Shown here piece after piece: positions 53,801-62,443 of a stretch of 64,000 nucleotides of DNA; position 1 is the first letter of the stretch, and the number at the start of each line of letters is the position of its first letter. Made by a program: the position numbers and the translations under genes. Where the stretch lies: assembly GCA_036675505.1 (NCBI GenBank), contig JAKFEW010000102.1, positions 1 to 64,000 on the forward strand, given 5' to 3'. This DNA is from JAKFEW01 sp036675505. GTDB lineage: Bacteria > Cyanobacteriota > Sericytochromatia > S15B-MN24 > JAQBPE01. The notes beneath the pieces were generated by a model. That model made no database searches and had not been told where the DNA came from. It saw only the letters and a list, made by a program, of their open reading frames with translations.

Positions 53801-53939
53801 CGACCTCGGCCTCGATCGCCAGGCTGCCTGGCGCGGGGACCGTGACCTTACGATTGCCGACCGCCCCACGTTTCATATACGTGGCGCCACGCTTCAGCGT
53901 GGCGGGGTCGGCCCATTTCTTGAGATCCCATTCCTGCAT
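50892..53939 (-). CDS. SWIM zinc-finger SNF2-family helicase
   Basis: The protein has 1015 aa. An N-terminal SWIM finger is Cys69-x-Cys71-x5-Cys77-x-His79 (CTCPMLAPCKH). The SNF2 ATPase core has ILADDMGLGKTIQAIALL (Walker A, about 583), ILDEAQKIKN (DEAQ box, about 681), LTGTPIENNLLEFWSL and, in the C-terminal RecA domain, VFSQFVKMLTVLREAL, LKAGGTGLNLTGADYV and ATDRAHRIGQTR (about 960). It is the bacterial HepA/RapA-like SNF2 type that remodels protein-DNA contacts; target unknown. No methylase or DISARM partner gene is beside it. Confidence 0.92.
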   Translation of the reverse strand: MQEWDLKKWADPATLKRGATYMKRGAVGNRKVTVPAPGSLAIEAEVDEGALAPARVKLLWDGRELTADCTCPMLAPCKHAMAVAMAHLHDPPAEEPTADGDGSLRPGMEVLFYNIHLAPPPKKMEKLYTRSVAVWLSMERAIVMDDGLPGMPRPLAMWGPIKRDGLSAADRGVLDIIEPYYRASNRDFSSPHAHGIPLKDDMVNPVFALLTRCPFVFGAGRSPVEIRPDMPIRSVGGPYESLWDIDGHLVAGVPGRLVGVEPGWLQVKDSLRPVIEGPPLASSAGDGEGEPEMGEGPENTLEEPTIHPPAKPRARLNLSEEGDRLLVRLNFRYENSQPVSPADARALVGGEREGSWGFWQRDIAAERELVDRVGQTHLDSRGGGQFLAWGESALLFLMDEVPQLVEEGIEIFGEERLSKLRVNRKAPYVTVGVTSGIDWFDIKTAVTIDGEAVPWTALRDAFKQNSRFVRLGSGAFGRLPEEWLSKQAQLAQSLGFTGEADGDGFVQRLPRYLAPAARELLEAASEAQADVDWRKFLQGLEGVETIAEVETPGGFLGELRHYQLRGLARLAFWRDFGLHGILADDMGLGKTIQAIALLLAEKEAGVKGPSLLVAPTSVVYNWEQEIAKFAPSLRVLVLHGSDRHARYDELPDADVVVTSYGLLQRDRAILLEQPFNYAILDEAQKIKNPRSQAAKMASRVRARHRLCLTGTPIENNLLEFWSLFHFLMPGLLGSERHFRQTYFKIEPGEADSARDQLRRLTRPFILRRLKQDVATDLPPRTEIVTYCEMGVEQRKLYDETLAAVRGHIFAEVRAKGLRRAHFHVLEGLLRLRQVACDPRLVLKEGPSVPSAKVEQFMELLREMIEEGHRVLVFSQFVKMLTVLREALAAEDIPYAYLDGQTKDRLERVQKFNADDTPVFLISLKAGGTGLNLTGADYVIHFDPWWNPAVEDQATDRAHRIGQTRHVFSYKLIAKDTVEEKVLSLQAQKRQMVRDVLGSSDLGAELTIEDLEYLLH

Positions 53940-53975
53940 GCGGTGGTGGTGTTTCCCGATTGGCGTGGAACGGTC

Positions 53976-53981
53976 ATTGTA
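53976..53981 (-). promoter_or_regulatory. -10 box of the SNF2 gene
   Basis: TACAAT on the minus strand (5/6), about 37 nt before the ATG. The -35 is weak. It shares a 152-bp divergent control region with infA. Confidence 0.4.
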
Positions 53982-54029
53982 ACACGAGTCGTCGCCTGGT
54001 GATCGCCGTCATTCACCCGGCGACATGGG

Positions 54030-54035
54030 TATGAT
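54030..54035 (+). promoter_or_regulatory. -10 box of infA
   Basis: TATGAT in the context GTATGATATG, identical over 10 nt to the recN promoter. The -35 is weak. The leader would be about 50 nt. Confidence 0.45.
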
Positions 54036-54091
54036 ATGCTCACGGAAGACCGGCGTGGGATGCTGGTGGAAAGGATTCGAAGACCTTCCCA

Positions 54092-54361
54092 ATGGCCAAA
54101 GAAGACGTCATCGAGCTATCCGGAACCGTGCAGGAGGCCCTCTCCAACGGGATGTTCCGCATCACCCTCGACAACGGCCATGAGGTGCTCGGTCACCTCG
54201 CGGGCCGCATGCGCCGCTTCCGGATCAAGGTGCTGCTCGGCGACAAAGTTCGCGTCGAGCTCTCGCCGTATGATCTGACGCGCGGGCGCATCACCTTTCG
54301 TGAGAAGGTCTCGTTCGGACCCGGCGGCCCCGGCGGTCCGGGCGGCCCGCGGAAGTCGTAG
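54092..54361 (+). CDS. infA: Translation initiation factor IF-1
   Basis: The protein has 89 aa. The OB-fold sequence is canonical for IF-1: MAKEDVIELSGTVQEALSNG, then HLAGRMRRFRIKVLLGDKV and YDLTRGRITFR. It occludes the ribosomal A-site during initiation. Unusually the C-terminus carries about 14 extra residues, GPGGPGGPGGPRKS, and the gene is not in a ribosomal protein cluster. No good ribosome binding site is seen at the usual spacing. The next gene starts immediately after the stop codon. Confidence 0.93.
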   Translation: MAKEDVIELSGTVQEALSNGMFRITLDNGHEVLGHLAGRMRRFRIKVLLGDKVRVELSPYDLTRGRITFREKVSFGPGGPGGPGGPRKS

Positions 54362-55996
54362 GTGTCGGATCTCCCTGGCCTGCCCGCGCCCAAGCCCGAG
54401 CCCACCCCGGCGCAGCCCGCGCCCGCCGGTGACGCGCAGCCTCCCGTCACGCCGGGCACCTCGCCCGAACAGGCGGCCGGCAGCGTGCAGCGCGAGCTCT
54501 CGCGCTCCGTCGCCCAGCTGATCCCGGGCGCCGTCGAGCAAGAGCGCCAGCCCGATCCCAACACGCGGTTGGGGCTGCACTGGCGCATCTTCGACGTCAC
54601 CTCGAACTGGCTGATCCTGGTCCTCGCGATCTTCAACCTCTCGCTGGTCTTCTTCGATTACACGTACGTCGATCTCCGGCATGTCTACCAGCAGAACGAG
54701 TTGCACCAGCTGGTCGAGGGCTACGATCGCATCAAGGGCATCGAGCCGCATCGCGTCACGGACGACTACGTGAAGAGCGCCGAGCGCACCTTCCGGCTCG
54801 TCGAGGCCTCGCCCGACGACCCCTTCACGCAGGCCGCGCTCGACGGCATGATCGAGAAGACCAAGGCCATGCTCAAGGAGGATCCGTTCCTCACGGCGGG
54901 CCTGCGCGGCGTCTCCGAGCAGACCAAGAACCACATCCGCAAGCACATCTGGCTCAAGAACGTGCCCCCCGACGAGGCGCTGCGCTGGAACCGCATGTGG
55001 AGCCAGGAGCGCATCGAGGCCCGGCTGACGCTGCACCACAAGCCGTGGGAGTCGTTGTCGGCGACCAAGTCGTGGACCGAGTTCTGGTCCGCCGACAACC
55101 TGCGCGACAGGCTCCGCGAGGAGGAGCTCTGGTTCAAGGCGGAGATCAAGCCGCTGATGGACCGCAACTACTGGCAGACCTACGGCGAGGACGGCCGCGC
55201 CAACGACAACTTCTGGATCATCGACTGCTTCTTCCTGCCGATCTTCCTCGGCGAGTTCATCATCCGCGGCACCCTCGGCGTGAAGCGGGGCGTCTACAAG
55301 AACTTCAAGCACTTCTTCGAGACGCGCTGGTACGACGCGGTCTACTTCGTGCCGGTCCTGGTGTACGCCTTGCCGCCCTCGCTGCAAGGGCCGCTGCACC
55401 TCCTGCGCGTGATCTCGGTGGGCGCGCGCATGGAGCGGCTCGGCCTGATCAACCCGGTCGCGCTCGTGCAGGCGCGGGTCGCCAAGATCCTCGACATGAT
55501 CACGGACATCGTGAACGTGAAGCTGCTCGGCAACTACCAGGACGGCGTGCGGCGCTTCGACCTCGAGGAGAGCATGAATACGCTCACGCCGGTCCAGCGC
55601 CAGCAGCTCGCCCACCTGATCGAGAAGAACCTCTCGATGGTGGTGGGCAAGGTGCTGCCGGACGTGATGGACGAGGCCGAGCGGCTCATCACGCACTCGG
55701 CGGCGCACGCGCTCGAGATGGCGCCGGCCTACCAACAGTTCAAGCAGCTGCCGTTCTTCGGCGGGCTGCCCGAGCAGCTGATCCAGCGGATCGTGACCGA
55801 GACGATCGCGCAGATGCAGGTCACGATGCTCAAGCAGGTCAACGACCCCGAAAATGTGCGGCTCACCAAGGACCTGATCCAGGCCGTCACCGAGTCGCTG
55901 ATGCGGCACATGGCCGATGTCGGCACCGAAGATCAGTTCAAGGCGATGGTCATCGACGTGCTGGAAGAGCAGAAGAAACGCATCATGGCGGACTGA
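54362..55996 (+). CDS. Multi-spanning membrane protein, possibly of a cyanobacterial-type hypothetical family
   Basis: The protein has 544 aa from a GTG abutting the infA stop, with GGAAG 7 nt upstream. A Pro/Ala-rich N-terminus precedes membrane segments at about 80-98 (LILVLAIFNLSLVFF), 283-300 (DCFFLPIFLGEFII) and 326-342. An arginine-spaced segment (LHLLRVISVGARMERLG) is reminiscent of voltage-sensor-like helices. The C-terminal 170 residues form long helices (NLSMVVGKVLPDVMDEAERL). The arrangement recalls cyanobacterial ion-transport-like hypothetical proteins. Function unproven; a channel-like role is a guess. Confidence 0.65.
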   Translation: MSDLPGLPAPKPEPTPAQPAPAGDAQPPVTPGTSPEQAAGSVQRELSRSVAQLIPGAVEQERQPDPNTRLGLHWRIFDVTSNWLILVLAIFNLSLVFFDYTYVDLRHVYQQNELHQLVEGYDRIKGIEPHRVTDDYVKSAERTFRLVEASPDDPFTQAALDGMIEKTKAMLKEDPFLTAGLRGVSEQTKNHIRKHIWLKNVPPDEALRWNRMWSQERIEARLTLHHKPWESLSATKSWTEFWSADNLRDRLREEELWFKAEIKPLMDRNYWQTYGEDGRANDNFWIIDCFFLPIFLGEFIIRGTLGVKRGVYKNFKHFFETRWYDAVYFVPVLVYALPPSLQGPLHLLRVISVGARMERLGLINPVALVQARVAKILDMITDIVNVKLLGNYQDGVRRFDLEESMNTLTPVQRQQLAHLIEKNLSMVVGKVLPDVMDEAERLITHSAAHALEMAPAYQQFKQLPFFGGLPEQLIQRIVTETIAQMQVTMLKQVNDPENVRLTKDLIQAVTESLMRHMADVGTEDQFKAMVIDVLEEQKKRIMAD

Positions 55997-56015
55997 GCCG
56001 CCCAGGAGGAGCGTC

Positions 56016-56447
56016 ATGGTCGAGCGTCAACCGAGCCCTGCCCAACTCGAGCTCTTCAAGCTCCGGGTCGCGCGCATCATGCGCGACCTGTGGGACGGCT
56101 ACCTGGAGCGCCGCCAGTCTGCCGAGGAGGCCTTCCAGCCCTGGGACGATCTGGCCGAGCGCCAGAGCGCGACGAGCGTCGGTGGCACGATCCTGGAGAT
56201 CTTCGACCTGACGGGCGACCGGCTGGTCTCGCAGTGGGACTGGGAGGGCAGCGACGCCGAGCTCGCCGAGAATTACGTGCACGACGTGACGAGCCCCTTC
56301 CCGACCGGCCAGTACCAGGTGCCGCCCGAAAAGGTCTGGGCGATCGTCGAGATGCCTGACGAGAAGTTCCTGGCGGCGCGCACGCTCGCGCGCCGGCGGC
56401 CGATCGGCGCGGCGGACGCCCCGCGTGAGGGCTTCGCGGCCCCGTGA
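56016..56447 (+). CDS. Hypothetical protein
   Basis: The protein has 143 aa; AGGAGGA precedes the ATG, 19 nt after the membrane protein. A helical N-terminus (LELFKLRVARIMRDLWDGYL) and a Trp-containing acidic middle (LVSQWDWEGSDAELAENYVH) are visible. There is no family match that I recognise. It is probably co-transcribed with infA and the membrane protein gene and could be its partner. Confidence 0.65.
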   Translation: MVERQPSPAQLELFKLRVARIMRDLWDGYLERRQSAEEAFQPWDDLAERQSATSVGGTILEIFDLTGDRLVSQWDWEGSDAELAENYVHDVTSPFPTGQYQVPPEKVWAIVEMPDEKFLAARTLARRRPIGAADAPREGFAAP

Positions 56448-56498
56448 CCCCGGCGCCCGACCGTACGGCGGCCGCAGGCCCGCTTGGCGATCTTGCGC

Positions 56499-56504
56499 TA
56501 GAAT
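56499..56504 (+). promoter_or_regulatory. -10 box placed for leaderless start of the ATP-grasp gene
   Basis: TAGAAT (5/6). A start 7 nt after it would fall at 56511-56512, on the A of the ATG, and no ribosome binding site is present. A -35 is not clear. Confidence 0.35.
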
Positions 56505-56511
56505 GGTGCGC

Positions 56512-57699
56512 ATGACCACGCCGCTGCATTTCTTCTTGATCATGGCCGCCACCGACGGCCTCTACGCCCAATCCTTCTTGCGCGAGCTCAAGGCCAAGGG
56601 CCAGCGCGTCATCGTGCTCACGCGCGCCGACGCGCTGTCCTACGACTGGCCGCGCGACCTGATCGACGGCCTGTACGCGGTGCCCGACATCTTCGACGAG
56701 CAGACCGTCGAGAACGCGGTGACCTACCTCGCGCGCGAGGAGCGCATCGACAGGCTGGTGGGCCCCGGCGAGTACGACATCGAGCTCGCGGCGCGCCTGC
56801 GCGAGCACCTGCGCGTGCCCGGCATGGGCGAGACCACCGCGCGCTACTTCCGCGACAAGCTCGCGATGCGCGAGCGCGCGGCCGGCCGGGGCATCAAGGT
56901 GCCGGCCTTCATCAGCGCGATCCACCGCCCGGCGGTGGCGAAGTTCCTGCGCGACACCCCCGGCCCGTGGGTGCTCAAGCCGCGGATGGCGGCCTCGTCG
57001 AAGGGCATCCAGAAGCTCTACGACGTCGAGTCGGTCTGGCGGGCGCTCGACAAGCTGGGCGACAAGGCCGGCCACTACCTGATCGAGCGCTTCACGGCCG
57101 GCGACGTCTACCACGTCGACGGCGTGGTCTCGGGCGGCCAGATCCTCTTCGCGTCGGCCCACAAGTACGGCAAGCCGATCCTCGAGCTGCACACCACGGG
57201 CGGCGTCTACACCACCTGGCGGCTCACCGAGAACGGCGATGAGGCCCAGGCGCTGTTCGCGCTCAACCGGCGCGTGATCGCGGCGTTCGGCATGCTCGCC
57301 GGGGTGTTCCACATCGAGTACATCCGGGGCAAGTCGGACGGTGAGTATTACTTCCTCGAGGCCAGCGCCCGCGTCGGCGCCGGCCTGATCGAGGAGATGG
57401 TCGAGGCCGAGAGCGGCGTGAACTTGTGGCAGGAATGGGCCCGCCTCGAGATCGGCGAGATCCAGCCGCCTTACCAGATCCGCCGCGAGCGCGACAAGTA
57501 TGTGGGCGTGCTCGCGAGCGCGGTGGCGGCCGCGAAGCCCGACGTCACGGCGCTGCTCGACGAGCAGGTGCAGGCGTTGCCGTCCAAGCCGCACCACCTG
57601 GGCCTGTTGATCACCGGGCCGGACGAGGCGGCCGTGCGGGCCAAGCTCGAGCAATTGGCCGAACGCGTGGGCCGCGAGCTGATGGTCCGGCTAGGTTGA
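56512..57699 (+). CDS. ATP-grasp domain protein
   Basis: The protein has 395 aa. It resembles carbamoyl-phosphate-synthase-like ATP-grasp enzymes: an N-terminal Rossmann-like domain (VIVLTRADALSYDWP), then RYFRDKLAMRERAAGRGIKV, PWVLKPRMAASSKGIQKL (ATP lysine), YLIERFTAGDVYHVDG and the Mg-site FHIEYI with FLEASARVGAG. This class ligates a carboxylate to an amine, or makes peptides and cofactors. The substrate is unknown and there is no partner ligase beside it. ATG 56503 in the same frame is an alternative start. Confidence 0.85.
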   Translation: MTTPLHFFLIMAATDGLYAQSFLRELKAKGQRVIVLTRADALSYDWPRDLIDGLYAVPDIFDEQTVENAVTYLAREERIDRLVGPGEYDIELAARLREHLRVPGMGETTARYFRDKLAMRERAAGRGIKVPAFISAIHRPAVAKFLRDTPGPWVLKPRMAASSKGIQKLYDVESVWRALDKLGDKAGHYLIERFTAGDVYHVDGVVSGGQILFASAHKYGKPILELHTTGGVYTTWRLTENGDEAQALFALNRRVIAAFGMLAGVFHIEYIRGKSDGEYYFLEASARVGAGLIEEMVEAESGVNLWQEWARLEIGEIQPPYQIRRERDKYVGVLASAVAAAKPDVTALLDEQVQALPSKPHHLGLLITGPDEAAVRAKLEQLAERVGRELMVRLG

Positions 57700-57711
57700 C
57701 GTTTAGTCAAC
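57695..57711 (+). terminator. Hairpin at the end of the ATP-grasp gene
   Basis: GTTGAC-GTTTA-GTCAAC, 6-bp perfect stem overlapping the stop codon (57697-57699). AT-rich surroundings. Could be a weak terminator. Confidence 0.35.
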
Positions 57712-57856
57712 AGCACTGATAGACATCTAAAAGCAGGCATGCTTCTCTGGCGCCCTTTCAGGCTTAACCCGACCTTACTGGCGTCTTGAGCAAGTCCCAA
57801 CGCCCGTCTCCCGATACTCCCCCTAGGCTGTTCAAGAGCCGTTAGGAGAGTTCGGG

Positions 57857-58468
57857 ATGAAGGCTGCGGTCCGCACCGTCGCGAAAGAGCTGGAAGGCCT
57901 GGTGGCCAGCGTGACCCGCCGGGGCGCCAAGCGCCGGGGTGCCGCCGCGGTCACCGAGAAGGTAGCGGCCGACGTCTTGGGCACCGACGTGGCCCACCTG
58001 AGCGGCCGGGCCAAGGCGCTCGCCAACCTCAAGGTCGCGCCGAAAGGCGAAGGCAAGCAGATGCTCTTCCCCTTCGCCGAAGCGATGGAAGACGACGCCG
58101 TGCGCTTCGCCACCAACCGCGCCGCCGGCGAAAAGCGCGAAGCCATCGTCGAGGCGATCCTCACCGCGCTGTTCCCGAAGGACAAGGGCTTCGTGGTCAA
58201 GGGCGAGCAATACCTGCGCGATCGCCACGGCAAGATCGCGCTCGACGAGGTCTCGGGCCAGTCGCGCCGCATCGACTTCGCGGTGTTCAAGGGCGAAAAC
58301 GTGTTGAAGCTCTTCGAAGTGACCTCCGAGAAGGTCAACAAGGCCTTCCAGCTCGCCAAGGAGCAACGCATGCGCCGCCACGGCGGGCGCTACATGATGC
58401 ACCCGACCACCGGCGAGCGGCTGCGCATCGCGGCCGAGGTCAAGACGACGGTGATCCGGCTGCCGTAA
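57857..58468 (+). CDS. Standalone protein resembling the nuclease domain of CdiA-type polymorphic toxins
   Basis: The protein has 203 aa; AGGAGAG precedes the ATG. The N-terminal 70 residues are basic, helical and unlike any toxin-delivery domain. The C-terminal 110 residues show GEKREAIVEAIL (Glu92, Glu95), SRRIDFAVF (Asp140), KLFEVTSEKVNK (Glu154, Thr156, Ser157, Lys162), QLAKEQRMRRHGGRYM. The RRIDF...EVTS...Q-KE-R-R--GG order recalls PD-(D/E)xK-like tips of contact-dependent toxins. No secretion signal and no immunity gene are adjacent: downstream is a convergent kinase gene overlapping by 29 bp. The toxin-like call is from memory of the pattern. Confidence 0.6.
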   Translation: MKAAVRTVAKELEGLVASVTRRGAKRRGAAAVTEKVAADVLGTDVAHLSGRAKALANLKVAPKGEGKQMLFPFAEAMEDDAVRFATNRAAGEKREAIVEAILTALFPKDKGFVVKGEQYLRDRHGKIALDEVSGQSRRIDFAVFKGENVLKLFEVTSEKVNKAFQLAKEQRMRRHGGRYMMHPTTGERLRIAAEVKTTVIRLP

Positions 58469-60911
58469 GGTCGCCCACCCCCTGGCGGCTCGCCGGCAGG
58501 GTGAACCAGAAGGTCGAGCCGCGACCCGGCTCGCTGTCGACGCCGATGCGGCCGCCATGGGCCTCGACCAGCGCCTTCGCGATCGAGAGCCCGAGCCCGG
58601 TGCCAAGGCCGCCGCGCGCGGCCGGCGTGCCGAGCTGGCTGAATCGCCGGAACAGGCGCTCTTGCTCCGCGGGGGTGATGCCCGGGCCGGTGTCCTGGAC
58701 GCTGACGCGGACTTCGCCGTCGGCCGGCTCGACCACGAGCCGCACGAGGCCGCCCGACGGCGTGAACTTGATCGCGTTGGTGAGCAGATTCATGACCACC
58801 TGGCCGATGCGGTCGGCGTCCATCTCGATCGCCCAGGATCCCGGCGGAAGCTCGAGCACCAGCTGCAGCGAGGCCGACTCGACGAGCGGCATGAGGCTCT
58901 GCGCGATCTCGTGCACCTTGTCCGCGAGGTCGGCCTCGGCGACGCTCAGCCGGAAGGTGCCGGCTTCCATCCGCGCCAGATCGAGGATGTCCTCGACGAG
59001 GCCCTGCACGCGCCGGGCGCCGGCCTCGATCTGGGCGACGTACGCGCGCTGGCGGTCGTTCAGCGCGCCCGCGATCCCGTCGTCGAGGAATTCGGCATAG
59101 CCCATGACCGCCGTCAGGGGCGTGCGCAGCTCGTGGGCGATCGCGTTGAAGAAGTCGCGCCGGGCACGCTCACCCTCGTCCAGCTGCTTGAGTTCCTCGG
59201 CCTGGGCCGTCACTTGCCGCCTGAGCCGCGCGCCCCCCAGCCACAACGCGAGCTGCGAGCCCAGGGTCTGGAGCAGCTGGCGGTCCTCGGTGCCGTAGTC
59301 GAGCCCGGAGCGCGGGGGGCCGATCACCACGAGGCCCGGCGGCCGCCCCGGCCCGCCGCCGAGCGGCGCCACCAGCGAGGCCGGCGGCAGGCCGAGCGGC
59401 TCGCCATCATGCAACGTCTGGCCCTCCGATGCGCGCTCGCCGCCGAGCGGGAGGTCCGCGGCCAGCTCGGCAGGCAAGCTCGCAGCGCCCGTGCGCGTGC
59501 TCGCCGTGTAGCCGCCAGCGCCCGCGAGCACGTAGACGCCGAGGTATTCGGGCGCCAGCGTGGCCTCGACGACCGCCGCGAAGGCCTGCCCCAGGCCGGC
59601 CGCGTCGCTCTCTTCGTCGCCGAGCGAGCCGGCCCGCTCCGCGAAGGCCGTCACCACCGCCTGGAAGTCGTATCGGGAGCGGAAGAAGTGGCGATCGATC
59701 ATGGCCTGGAGGCGATCGCGCAGCGGCGTGAACAGCAGGACGACCGCCAGGGTGGCGGCACCGTTGGTCGCGATCGTGCCGGAGTCGGTCACCACCGCAC
59801 CCGTCAAGGGTTGCAAGAGCAGGATCACGAGGACGTAGACCCCGCCGAGGATCGCCGTGACCGTGGTGTAGAGCGCCGCCCGCTTGATGACGAAGGCGAT
59901 GTCGAACAGCTGGTGGCGGATGATGGCGTAGGCGACGCTCAAGGGGAAGAGCACCGTCAGGCAGAGGGCCAGGCGGACGCCGACCGCGTGGTAGGCGGCC
60001 TGCGGGAAGACGACGTTCGGTAAGAGCACGATGGCCATGAAGGGCGCGTGGGCCGCAAGGAAGCCGTACAACACCGTGCGGGCCCGCGCGCGCCGCAACG
60101 ACGTGTCGTCGCGGGCGCTCGCGTAGAGCAGGCGCGCGATGACGGCGACGTACGCCAGCGCCAGGCCGGCCGCCCAGGCGCTCAGGAAGCCGTTGAACAC
60201 CGTGATCAGGCCCGGCGCGACGGCCGGGCCGGCGTCCTGGGCGGCCACCGCCCACGCCAGGCCCAGAGCCAGGGCCGCCACGTACGGCCCGGCGATCAGC
60301 CAGGGCCGGCGTCGCAGGGGCGCCACCGGCTCCGGGAAGACCAACGCCAGGTGGAACAAGGCCCCGATGATCACCCCGTCGACGATCAGCAGCGTCCGGT
60401 GGAGCGCGAGGCTCGGGACGGGGTCGGAGGCCAACGCCAGCGCGACCGACCAGGCGGCCGAGACGATCAAGAGGGCCAGGACGCCGGGGTGCCGCGAGCC
60501 CGAGCGAAAAGCCAGGGTGCCCACGCCGAGGTTGCAGAGGCCGATGATGAGCAAATAAGGCAGGATCGAGCTCAGGAGCTCCCGCCACCCCAACCGCTGG
60601 GTGGGGACCTGGATGGTCAGGTGCTGATCGCCGCGCCGCACCTCGTACGTGATCGGCGTGCCGAGCGGCACCGCCGCCACGCGGGCCGTGAGATCGGTCA
60701 GGCTGGCCAGCGGCCGGCCGTCCGCGCTCACCAGGACGTCCTTGGATTGCAGCCCGGCCGCCTGGCCCGTCCAGCTCTGCGGGAGGTCCGCGGAGACGAT
60801 CAGCTCGGGGGCTGCCTTGAAGCCGGGAAATGGGCCGCCGATCTGCCTCGCCACGCCCAGGCAGGTCAGCAGGAGCACGCCCAGCGCTGCGGCGATCAAG
60901 AGCCGCGGCAT
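58440..60911 (-). CDS. Membrane histidine kinase with PDZ-like and GAF domains
   Basis: ATG 60911 is chosen because GAGGG lies 5 nt upstream; an earlier ATG (60929) has none. The protein has about 823 aa. A first membrane helix (1-21) is followed by a periplasmic PDZ-like domain (about 45-115, DLPQSWTGQAAGLQSKDVLV), then about seven membrane helices (120-380), a GAF-like region (about 430-560) and a kinase core with Phe-Phe-Asn-Ala-Ile-Ala-His593-Glu-Leu-Arg-Thr. The ATPase has NLLTNAIKFTP, VQDTGPGITP and GTGLGLSIAK. A membrane sensor; stimulus unknown. No response regulator is beside it. Confidence 0.88.
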   Translation of the reverse strand: MPRLLIAAALGVLLLTCLGVARQIGGPFPGFKAAPELIVSADLPQSWTGQAAGLQSKDVLVSADGRPLASLTDLTARVAAVPLGTPITYEVRRGDQHLTIQVPTQRLGWRELLSSILPYLLIIGLCNLGVGTLAFRSGSRHPGVLALLIVSAAWSVALALASDPVPSLALHRTLLIVDGVIIGALFHLALVFPEPVAPLRRRPWLIAGPYVAALALGLAWAVAAQDAGPAVAPGLITVFNGFLSAWAAGLALAYVAVIARLLYASARDDTSLRRARARTVLYGFLAAHAPFMAIVLLPNVVFPQAAYHAVGVRLALCLTVLFPLSVAYAIIRHQLFDIAFVIKRAALYTTVTAILGGVYVLVILLLQPLTGAVVTDSGTIATNGAATLAVVLLFTPLRDRLQAMIDRHFFRSRYDFQAVVTAFAERAGSLGDEESDAAGLGQAFAAVVEATLAPEYLGVYVLAGAGGYTASTRTGAASLPAELAADLPLGGERASEGQTLHDGEPLGLPPASLVAPLGGGPGRPPGLVVIGPPRSGLDYGTEDRQLLQTLGSQLALWLGGARLRRQVTAQAEELKQLDEGERARRDFFNAIAHELRTPLTAVMGYAEFLDDGIAGALNDRQRAYVAQIEAGARRVQGLVEDILDLARMEAGTFRLSVAEADLADKVHEIAQSLMPLVESASLQLVLELPPGSWAIEMDADRIGQVVMNLLTNAIKFTPSGGLVRLVVEPADGEVRVSVQDTGPGITPAEQERLFRRFSQLGTPAARGGLGTGLGLSIAKALVEAHGGRIGVDSEPGRGSTFWFTLPASRQGVGDLTAAGSPSS

Positions 60912-61042
60912 CAAAACCCTCAGATCCATCAAGAAACGGCGAAGGGACTGCCTGCATTAGCTGGCAGGGGAATCGCCGTGCGGGCCGCAGCTCGCAATAC
61001 GATCCACCGAAAGCCTCGCCGACCTCCTCTCTCGTTTGATAC

Positions 61043-61071
61043 TTGCAAGACACCCGAACTCGTCGTACAAT
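61043..61071 (+). promoter_or_regulatory. Promoter of tnpB
   Basis: -35 TTGCAA (61043-61048, 4/6), exact 17-bp spacer, -10 TACAAT (61066-61071, 5/6). It sits in the AT-rich left flank, about 30 nt before the ATG. TACAATTGTTCGAATG is typical of the sequence before tnpB in IS605-type elements. Confidence 0.6.
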
Positions 61072-61099
61072 TGTTCGAATGTCGACGGAGCGCCCGTAA

Positions 61100-62239
<1,140 letters not shown>

Positions 62240-62351
62240 CCGACGGAGTCGTCACCGGCCGTCCTCGATTCGATCGTAGGACCCGCGCGCCGAAATCCAG
62301 CAAACGAGCTGTTGGCGATTATCGAACTCGGGCGGCTCGCGCTCGCCCCCG

Positions 62352-62380
62352 TTGACGAAATTTTAATCGAAACTTAAGGC
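62352..62380 (+). promoter_or_regulatory. Candidate promoter of the EF-hand hydrolase gene
   Basis: -35 TTGACG (62352-62357, 5/6), 17-bp spacer, weak -10 TAAGGC (62375-62380), in an AT-rich patch. Confidence 0.35.
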
Positions 62381-62443
62381 GTTTTTGGCGCGAACTTGGC
62401 CACAACATAGCTGGGCGCGTGGCGCCGGTTGGAGGAATTGGCC

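Noticed and set aside
50892..53939. SNF2 helicase as part of a phage-defence system
   Set aside because: It has the generic SWIM-SNF2 build and no methylase, nuclease or DUF1998 partner beside it.
57857..58468. Toxin-immunity pair at the toxin-like nuclease
   Set aside because: No small gene lies on the same strand downstream; the next gene is convergent and a histidine kinase.
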